This document shows positions 39,258 to 44,697 of a stretch of DNA of 44,697 nucleotides, piece after piece. The notes under the pieces were generated by a model. The model saw only the letters and a program-made list of their open reading frames with translations. It ran no database searches and was not told the origin of the DNA. Origin of the DNA: an uncultured Opitutia bacterium. Its GTDB lineage: Bacteria; Verrucomicrobiota; Verrucomicrobiia; Opitutales; Opitutaceae. The stretch lies in assembly GCA_903919985.1 (NCBI GenBank), contig CAIXKG010000183.1:1-44697 (forward strand), in the 5' to 3' direction. Each line of letters begins with the position of its first letter. Positions within the stretch are counted from its first letter, which is position 1. Position numbers and translations under genes: made by a program.

Positions 39258-41093
39258 TCACGGCAGCTCGTACACCTCGACGATCGCGTCGCCGGTACCG
39301 CCGTCGGCGCCGGAGACTTGGACCGTGTAGCCGCCGGGGGGCAGACTCACCATCAGGGCTGCATCTTTCGCCCCGGGCACGAACGGGAATGCCCCGACGC
39401 TGCTGGAAACCGCCGGCAACGTGGGAGAATAGTTATCGTTCTCGGATATTTTCACCTGACTCGAATTGAAGAGTTCGAGTTTGGGATCGACGAGGGTGCC
39501 CGCGACGCCGAGAGCGCCGAGGCTGGGCCCGGCGGCGCGGATGAGCACGTTTTTATTGCCCGAGCCGGCCACCGTGAAGCCGGCGATCAGTACGTCGCCA
39601 CCGGTGCCGACGAAATTGCGCGCGGAAAGATTGGTCAGCCGCGGTGAAAGGCCCGAGGCGGCATCGTACGCTTCGACAATCAGATTGCCGGCGGCAGGGC
39701 CCGAGACTTGCACGGTGCGGCCACCATCGATGGAGCGCACCAGCGCGGCGTCGAGGCTCGTCGTCGCGACCAGAGGGAAGGCGCCGACGGCCGAGATGGT
39801 GGACGCGACCGTCGCGTCGCCCCCCCAGTCGTCGTTGGTGGCTTCAGGCGCGGAGCCGTTGAAGATCGTGAGCCGTGGGTTGGCCATGGTCCCCGGGATG
39901 CCGAGGGCGCCAAGACTGGGACCGGCGGCCCGGATGAGCGCGGGCTTTGCGCCGCCTTGCATGGTTAGGCCGACGATCAGGATTTGGTTCGCGGCGAGGG
40001 TGGTCCGGACTGAGACATTGGAAAGCCGGCTGGTCAGGCCGCTGCTGACGAGCAATGTCGCGGTCGCACTAGTGGTTGATCCGCCAGAGTTGGTGGCCAC
40101 CACATCGTAGTCGGCGGCATCCGCGTTGGTAAGGGCATTGAGTGTGAGCGAACTGCCGGTGGCGCCGGTAATGGGCGCGGAATTCTTGCGCCATTGATAG
40201 GTGCTCGCGCTTTGTGCAACTACCGTGAAGGTCGTCGAACCGCCGAGGGCTGCGATGGCGCTGGACGGCGGCGTGCTGATGATCGGCGGGTTGCCGCCGG
40301 TGACCGTTAGGGTCGCCGCGTTGCTCGTGGCAGTGCTGATGGAATTCGTCGCGACGCAAGTGTAACTACCGGCATCGGCGGCGGTGAGATTTTGCAGGAT
40401 TAAACTCGAGCTCGTACTCGTCTGAGTTGAAAGGGCCGCGCCGTTCTTAAACCACTTATAAGTCGGCGTAGGCGAACCGGCGGCGGCGGCAGAAAAAATT
40501 ATCACCCCGCCGACAGGACCGCTCTGACTCGACGGCTGCGTGGTGAAAACCGGCGCGGTGTTGGCGGCGGCGGCAACGTTGATCGTGTAGCTGAAAAGGG
40601 CGCTGGTCAGCGTGCCGTTGGCGCCTTCCCAACCGCGGATCGATAGGGTGAACGAACCCGCCGCCGTCGGGGTACCGCTCAACTGAATTGTTGAGCCGTT
40701 GATATTGCCGCTGGTGATACCTCCGGCGCTCGACCCGAGTGGCGCGAAGGTCAGGCCTGGTGGCACGTTGCCTCCAACGGTGAACGAGGCGGGCGGCGTT
40801 TCGGCGCCCCTAACGGTGAAAGCGATCAGCGTCGCCACGCCCACGGTGGTACTGGCTGGATTCGGCGTCGTCGGGCTGAGCGCGGTCGCGCCGGCTAGCG
40901 CGTGCACCGCCCCGAGCGAAGCGGTAGTCGCGCACGCGGCCTTCAGGATCGACGCGGCGGGCGCACGCAATGAAAAATTTTCCGCCGTCGCCACGACGCG
41001 GAGGATCGGGGTGCGTTGGAGCAAAGCGATCAGCGTCGCGGTGGAAAAATTGAGCCAGTTGAAACGGCGGAGCAAGGAGGCGGCGAATTTCAT
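39258..41093 (-). CDS. Exported immunoglobulin-domain protein with tandem C-terminal domains
   Basis: The ORF extends to 41147; ATG 41093 is chosen because it gives the shortest basic N-terminus (MKFAASLLRRFNWLNFSTAT) before a hydrophobic stretch. The signal is atypical, and cleavage is unclear. The product is 611 residues. A Put_Ig/cadherin-like segment at about 85-170 contains NVPPGLTFAPLGSSAGGITS. Two I-set Ig domains follow: PVFTTQPSSQSGPVGGVIIF ... DAGSYTCVATNSISTATSNA, and NPPIISTPPSSAIAALGGST ... DAADYDVVATNSGGSTTSAT. Two tandem copies of the same domain as in the cyclophilin protein (356-484 and 485-611) end in VEVYELP. It is probably a surface or secreted adhesin-like protein; function unknown. 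Confidence 0.85.
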   Translation of the reverse strand: MKFAASLLRRFNWLNFSTATLIALLQRTPILRVVATAENFSLRAPAASILKAACATTASLGAVHALAGATALSPTTPNPASTTVGVATLIAFTVRGAETPPASFTVGGNVPPGLTFAPLGSSAGGITSGNINGSTIQLSGTPTAAGSFTLSIRGWEGANGTLTSALFSYTINVAAAANTAPVFTTQPSSQSGPVGGVIIFSAAAAGSPTPTYKWFKNGAALSTQTSTSSSLILQNLTAADAGSYTCVATNSISTATSNAATLTVTGGNPPIISTPPSSAIAALGGSTTFTVVAQSASTYQWRKNSAPITGATGSSLTLNALTNADAADYDVVATNSGGSTTSATATLLVSSGLTSRLSNVSVRTTLAANQILIVGLTMQGGAKPALIRAAGPSLGALGIPGTMANPRLTIFNGSAPEATNDDWGGDATVASTISAVGAFPLVATTSLDAALVRSIDGGRTVQVSGPAAGNLIVEAYDAASGLSPRLTNLSARNFVGTGGDVLIAGFTVAGSGNKNVLIRAAGPSLGALGVAGTLVDPKLELFNSSQVKISENDNYSPTLPAVSSSVGAFPFVPGAKDAALMVSLPPGGYTVQVSGADGGTGDAIVEVYELP

Positions 41094-41332
41094 CGACGGT
41101 CGGCGGGTCGGGTGCAGGCACGCTAAATGCCCTCGATCGGGGCGCAAGGCAGGAGGGACAAATGGCGCGTTAAATTTCGCCTAAATTCGTGCCCGGAGAT
41201 ACTCGCGAAGGGACTCGCGGGACGAGGGCGCCCGCCCCATTTCGATCCTGATGATTCGCAGTCATCCTTGATCCAATCCCCGGAACTCCGATCCCAAAAC
41301 TCAAACGCCGAAAACCCAGCCTCATCCGAGGC

Positions 41333-41390
41333 TTACGGTACTGCGGAAACTTCCACGAGGGCGGATCCGCCCCGGCCGGCGACGCCGCTC
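41333..41390 (-). pseudogene. Possible remnant of a third copy of the C-terminal domain
   Basis: Read on the - strand in the frame that ends at the TAA of 41333-41335, the last residues are SGVAGRGGSALVEVSAVP followed by stop. The cyclophilin protein ends SGADGGTGEALVEIYEVP followed by stop. The two match ungapped at 10 of 18 positions, including the stop position, and the DNA is also similar over the last 30 bases. No match continues further upstream, where the DUF4266 gene begins. It may be the 3' stub of a lost paralogue, or a chance match. The rest of the 307-base gap (41094-41400) shows no gene. Confidence 0.35.
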
Positions 41391-41400
41391 GCCGGCAGAA

Positions 41401-41637
41401 TCAGTTGCAACCGCAGCCGCTGCCCCCGACGCCGCGTCCGCCAGTCGCCGATTCACGGGAGAAAAAAACATGTTCGGCGAGAGCGACGTGGAGCGGGTCG
41501 CGATCGGAGCGCATCGTGTAGTCGGCCAGTGTGGCGCGCTCCCACGGCTGCACGCGTACGAGTTGAGCTGAGGTGCAGCCTGAAAGGAAGGCCGCGGCGC
41601 CGAAGAAGAGGACGAGCACGAAACGGGAGGATTTCAT
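41401..41637 (-). CDS. DUF4266 lipoprotein with C-terminal GCGCN tail
   Basis: The product has 78 residues. A lipoprotein signal peptide ends in LSGC with the lipid-modified Cys at 21 (FGAAAFLSGCTS). The mature part has the DUF4266 pattern: VRVQPWERATLADYTMRSDR, then DPLHVALAEHVFFSRESATG and a Gly-rich C-terminus ending GSGCGCN (Cys 75 and 77). DUF4266 proteins are small envelope lipoproteins typically encoded beside DUF3570, ApbE and TlpA-like proteins, exactly the neighbours here. The role is unknown. The tail may bind a metal or be a redox partner of the thioredoxin; that is inference. It is the last gene of the cluster, 155 bases after tlpA. Confidence 0.85.
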   Translation of the reverse strand: MKSSRFVLVLFFGAAAFLSGCTSAQLVRVQPWERATLADYTMRSDRDPLHVALAEHVFFSRESATGGRGVGGSGCGCN

Positions 41638-41792
41638 AAAGAGAATTAATCTTGGGATTTTAAAAATGAATCAGAAACGAGGGCGGGGTGCGCTCAGCCC
41701 GCTGCGACGCGGGGCCTGGGCGACGCCAAAGGCGGATTGGGACACTCGCCCCGTACGTGTGGGGTAATGACAAGCTCTGGTCGCATCAGATT

Positions 41793-42299
41793 TCACGATT
41801 TCTCAGCGAGCAATGTGTCGAGCTCGGCCCGGAGTTGTTTGTCGGTAGCGTCGCCGTGATAGCCGTCATGCCTGAAACGGACTTTGCCGTCGCGACCGAC
41901 AACGTAGGTCGTCGGCATCGTGGGAACTTGGACGACGCGGACCAGTTTTTGCTGAGCATCATGGAGCGTGAGAAATGGCGGTGCCTGTTTTTTCACGAAC
42001 GCGGCGTAGGCGGAGACGCTTTCGTCGACACTGATGCCGACGAGTGTAACACCGCGCGCGGCGTACTCCGCTGAGATTTTGCCGAGGGCAGGAAACGAGG
42101 CTTTGCACGGCGCGCACCAGGAAGCCCAGAAATCGACGACCAGGATTTTCCCCTTGGTGTCCGGGGCGACGCCGCCCGTGAGGCTGGCATCAGCGAGTGC
42201 CGGGAACACCTGGCCGACTTTGATCTCCGCGCGGAGCGATGCGGTGAAAGCTAAAGCCAGGAGCAGCGCGTGAATCGGAACGAAAAGAAGGGTGCGCAT
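41793..42299 (-). CDS. TlpA/ResA-like periplasmic thioredoxin
   Basis: The product is 168 residues. Signal peptide: MRTLLFVPIHALLLALAFTA, cleaved near SLRA/E. The mature protein is a TlpA-like thioredoxin fold with the active site WCAPC (Cys62 and Cys65) in VVDFWASWCAPCKASFPALG, the middle insertion ARGVTLVGISVDES, and the cis-Pro loop VPTMPTTYVVGRDGKV. Such proteins reduce disulfides in envelope proteins. In this cluster the likely client is the Cys-containing DUF4266 lipoprotein or another partner; not shown. It lies 93 bases after apbE. Confidence 0.93.
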   Translation of the reverse strand: MRTLLFVPIHALLLALAFTASLRAEIKVGQVFPALADASLTGGVAPDTKGKILVVDFWASWCAPCKASFPALGKISAEYAARGVTLVGISVDESVSAYAAFVKKQAPPFLTLHDAQQKLVRVVQVPTMPTTYVVGRDGKVRFRHDGYHGDATDKQLRAELDTLLAEKS

Positions 42300-42392
42300 A
42301 AGTAGAGGGAAGCTGGAAAATAAATGTTTTAGGAGGGGGTAACGGAGGCAACAGAGCGCGGAAAGAATCCGGTAAATTTTCAGGAAGCTTCG

Positions 42393-43382
42393 TTAGGTCG
42401 CGACGTAGTTCCAAAATCCGCGGGTTTGTGCCCTGGTTTTTTCGGTGAGGAGCAGGCCCTCGGCTCCCGGTTGGGCTTGGATGAGTTCGAGTCCGGCGGG
42501 GACGCCCAGCACGAAGGCCGCGGTGGAAAGCACCCCGGCCTGGAGGCAGGTCGGCGCGACGATTGTCGCTTGAAGGCAACCGTTGGCGACGGGCCGGCCC
42601 GAGCGCGGGTCCACGATGTGACCGTAGCGCACGCCTTCGATCACGACGCGGCGAAGATAGTCGCCGGAGGAAGCGACGCCTTGCCCGCGGGTGAGGGCGA
42701 GACTGCCTTTATTCGTGCCGGGCTGCGCTGGATCTTCCAATCCGACGTGCCACGCGGGGCGACCGGGGGGCACGCCGACGGCGCGAAGATCATGGCCAAA
42801 ATCGACGAGCGCGGACGTGATGCCGTGGTCGCGCGCGATCTGCGCGACGATGTCCACGGCCCACTCTTTGCCAAAACCGCCGAAGTCGAGTGCCATGCCG
42901 CGCTCGGGCAGAAACACGCGGCCGGGCGTGCGTTGAACTTTTTTCCAACCGACGAGGCGGCGCGCGGCGTCGACCTCGGCATCCGTCGGCAAGCGGGGAT
43001 GCTCGGCCTTATAATTCCAAAGCTGGAGCAGAGGCAGCGCGGTGGGATCGAGTACGCCCTGCGTCATGAAGTGCAGGCGGTCGCAGAGTGCGAGCAGTTG
43101 CTCCATCTCGGCGTCGATGTTGACCGGAGCTTCGCCGGCGGCGGCGTTGATTTTGGAAAGGAGGCTGTCGGGCCGAAAGCGCGAATATTTCGCTTCGAAG
43201 GCGGCGACCCACGCCACCGCCGCGCGCTCGAAGGCCGCGGCCTGCGCGTCGCCGGTGGCGGCGTATTGCACCTCGCAGCGCGTGCCCAATGCGGTCCACG
43301 TCAGCCGGCGCAAAGGCACATGCTCCACGCCGGTAGCGGCGGGAGGAGGTGGCGTGCGGTGACTGGGGACAGTGATGGCCAT
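42393..43382 (-). CDS. apbE: FAD:protein FMN transferase (ApbE family)
   Basis: ApbE moves FMN from FAD onto Thr or Ser of target proteins. The ORF is open to 43541 inside the neighbour; ATG 43382 gives 329 residues, normal for the catalytic domain. Motifs: MALDFGGFGKEWAVDIVAQI (DxGGxxKG-type), the HIVDPRSGRPV metal/FAD motif, and VASSGDYLRRVVIEGVRYGH. The start LTWTALGTRCEVQY matches the usual opening (MGT-x-x-x-v). Unusually there is no visible signal peptide or lipobox (begins MAITVPSHRTPPPPAATG), though ApbE is commonly exported. The adjacent DUF3570 protein contains a DAITGAT flavinylation motif and is the likely substrate. Gap to it is 61 bases. Confidence 0.92.
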   Translation of the reverse strand: MAITVPSHRTPPPPAATGVEHVPLRRLTWTALGTRCEVQYAATGDAQAAAFERAAVAWVAAFEAKYSRFRPDSLLSKINAAAGEAPVNIDAEMEQLLALCDRLHFMTQGVLDPTALPLLQLWNYKAEHPRLPTDAEVDAARRLVGWKKVQRTPGRVFLPERGMALDFGGFGKEWAVDIVAQIARDHGITSALVDFGHDLRAVGVPPGRPAWHVGLEDPAQPGTNKGSLALTRGQGVASSGDYLRRVVIEGVRYGHIVDPRSGRPVANGCLQATIVAPTCLQAGVLSTAAFVLGVPAGLELIQAQPGAEGLLLTEKTRAQTRGFWNYVAT

Positions 43383-43443
43383 CGATCGATCGAGATCGGA
43401 TTTTTGGCGGCGTCTTTCGGATGAGCGAACGATCGGGCCGTTG

Positions 43444-44601
43444 CTACCAGGAGAAACGCGCGCCGAGGGTGAGAATGGTGGCGCGAGCGTAGGCGCTTCC
43501 TGGCGTGACGCCGTCGCGACCGCGCATCGCGTACTGCTCAATTGCGGTGTCGAACTGGACGGCGGGCGTTGGGTTCCAGATGAGTTTCAGGCCGACATTG
43601 GTGCTGCTAAATTCAGACAGCCGAAAATCGGAGGAGTAGAAAGGACCGGTCGAGGCGGGCCGGCGATCGGGCGTGATCGTCGTGGCATCGAGGTTATAGT
43701 AATAAAAATCGGCGGCGCTCTGCTGGTAGAAACGAATCCCGGGACGCAGGATGATTTTCTCGCCGAGGCGCTGAAACCACGCGGTCTCCAACGTGTGGGC
43801 GGTGGTGCCGAACGTGTCGCGGTAGTAACGATAGCTAGCGTCGATCGTGCCGTGGACTTCGGGAAAAGCGTGCGTGAGCGCGGCCAGGGCGATCCCTTTG
43901 TTGCGCGCGGAGGGACGTTTTTCGCCGAATGTCTGGCGCAGGAAAAGACCGGGGAGGATCTGGACGTTTTTCTGCACCAGCTTGTAAGGATCGCTGATGA
44001 AACCGGTCGTGCGGCCCCACGTGACATTAAACGTGAACGACGTGCGTGGATCGAGGATTTGGGTGACGCCGACGATCACGTCGTTGGAGCGTTTTTTGAC
44101 GCGGGGAGTTTGGAAGAAAACCTTTACGTCGTCATCGGTGCCGGCGACGCCGGTGAGCAGCGTGGTGTTCTTTTGGTTGAAGTCGGTGAGCGCGTTGAAT
44201 GACCAGCCGTTCGAGACGTAGTCGCTTTCCCGGGAGTTGCCGAAACCGACGGCGAGGTTGACGCGGGAAAACTGGCGGGAAAGGTCGGCGTTCCACGCCT
44301 TACGGCGGTCGTGGAGCGCGGTGACGACAACTTGATCGCTGCCCGCGGGGGCGGGCTCACCCGTCGGCGTGGCGCCCGTGATCGCGTCGAGGATGCCCTC
44401 GAGCTTAAGATGCATTTCGGTGCCCAAGTCCTTCTCAATGACGGTGCCCTGGGTCTGCACCGCGATGCGACCGCCGGACTCACGGTAGTCCTCGTATTTG
44501 TAGCTGACCGAATTCTCGGCGCGGGCCGCCCGTGGGGCGAGCCAGACCAGGAGAACCGACAATAGAAGCGGGCGAACGGAGGAAGTGGGCGTGGAAGACA
44601 T
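43444..44601 (-). CDS. DUF3570 outer-membrane barrel protein with ApbE-type flavinylation motif
   Basis: The ORF continues to 44658, but the ATG at 44601 gives a signal peptide (MSSTPTSSVRPLLLSVLLVW, then LAPRAARA/E). The product has 385 residues, and the pattern of amphipathic strands (YKYEDYRESGGRIAVQTQGT; TSFTFNVTWGRTTGFISDPY; GTIDASYRYYRDTFGTTAHT) with a terminal aromatic residue (LGARFSW) suggests an outer-membrane beta-barrel. Residues 72-78 read DAITGAT (44368-44388), which fits the consensus D-x-x-(S/T)-G-A-(T/S) for covalent FMN attachment, with Thr78 the expected site. The adjacent apbE supports this. DUF3570 proteins lack an assigned function. It is the first gene of the cluster. 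Confidence 0.88.
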   Translation of the reverse strand: MSSTPTSSVRPLLLSVLLVWLAPRAARAENSVSYKYEDYRESGGRIAVQTQGTVIEKDLGTEMHLKLEGILDAITGATPTGEPAPAGSDQVVVTALHDRRKAWNADLSRQFSRVNLAVGFGNSRESDYVSNGWSFNALTDFNQKNTTLLTGVAGTDDDVKVFFQTPRVKKRSNDVIVGVTQILDPRTSFTFNVTWGRTTGFISDPYKLVQKNVQILPGLFLRQTFGEKRPSARNKGIALAALTHAFPEVHGTIDASYRYYRDTFGTTAHTLETAWFQRLGEKIILRPGIRFYQQSAADFYYYNLDATTITPDRRPASTGPFYSSDFRLSEFSSTNVGLKLIWNPTPAVQFDTAIEQYAMRGRDGVTPGSAYARATILTLGARFSW

Positions 44602-44651
44602 CAAGGAATGGACGCAGGATTCAACGAAAGTGTTTTGAATGGTTCTCCACA

Positions 44652-44690
44652 CGGACAAGTCCGCAATGGTAACGGTTCATTAATAATGAA
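44652..44690. promoter_or_regulatory. Two palindromes upstream of the DUF3570 cluster
   Basis: cggac-aa-gtccg (44652-44663) and ttcatt-aat-aatgaa (44676-44690) lie 51-89 bases upstream of the DUF3570 start. Each is a perfect short palindrome, as repressor or activator sites often are. I cannot identify a -35/-10 pair with confidence; the AT-rich stretch 44671-44697 is the likely promoter side. Confidence 0.3.
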
Positions 44691-44697
44691 GTAAATT

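Noticed and set aside
42426..43424. 332-residue ORF on the + strand
   Set aside because: Antisense to apbE, whose motifs are intact on the other strand.
43372..44202. 276-residue ORF on the + strand
   Set aside because: Antisense to the DUF3570 gene; no recognisable features.
1..44697. CRISPR arrays, tRNA or rRNA genes, insertion sequences
   Set aside because: No regularly spaced direct repeats, no tRNA cloverleaf or rRNA sequence, and no transposase or terminal inverted repeats were seen.

Overview
The window reads as chromosome of a Gram-negative, flagellated bacterium of moderately high GC. Outer-membrane machinery (a type II secretin, a predicted beta-barrel, a lipoprotein), a sigma-54 plus FliA flagellar hierarchy, and immunoglobulin-like proteins with a repeated C-terminal domain suggest Verrucomicrobiota, probably Opitutaceae. 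That placement is inference from gene content; there is no rRNA or other taxonomic marker here.

Region 1 (1-27.6 kb) is a nearly gap-free flagellar cluster on the + strand. It opens with the C-terminal end of an NtrC-type sigma-54 activator and a terminator. An untranslated stretch of strong hairpins follows (candidate structured RNA), then a secreted protein, a TPR protein and a FlgN-like chaperone. One convergent gene encodes a response regulator with a degenerate HD-GYP domain. From 5.2 kb the order is flgB-flgC-fliE-fliF-fliG-fliH-fliI-fliJ-motE-like-fliK-flgD-flgE-fliL-fliM-fliN-fliO-fliP-fliQ-fliR. A possible terminator separates this from flhB-flhA-flhF-like-small membrane protein-fliA-motA-motB-two unknown genes, closed by a clear terminator at 27.6 kb. 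Both blocks start at a good -24/-12 (sigma-54) promoter placed so close to the start codon that the transcripts should be leaderless or nearly so. Together they encode rod, MS ring, C ring, export apparatus, hook cap and hook, stator and late sigma factor. Filament, P/L ring and chemotaxis genes are not in the window.

Region 2 (27.8-37.0 kb) is metabolic and secretory: a KDPG/KHG aldolase, a COG0523-like P-loop protein whose GTPase motifs are degraded, chorismate synthase (aroC), a type II secretion/type IV pilus core (gspD, gspE, gspF, no pseudopilin gene) and an NAD-dependent epimerase.

Region 3 (37.1-41.1 kb) holds two - strand exported proteins, one with a cyclophilin domain and one with immunoglobulin-like domains. 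They share a C-terminal domain of about 126 residues, present twice in each. A fragment resembling the last 18 residues of that domain lies just downstream of the next gene.

Region 4 (41.4-44.6 kb, - strand) is a four-gene cluster: DUF3570 predicted barrel, ApbE flavin transferase, TlpA-like thioredoxin and DUF4266 lipoprotein. The DUF3570 protein carries DAITGAT, which fits the ApbE flavinylation consensus, so this looks like an envelope flavoprotein system. It is the best candidate here for an under-described system. Two degenerate GTPase homologues (FlhF-like and COG0523-like) and the paired leaderless sigma-54 promoters are the next most interesting points.
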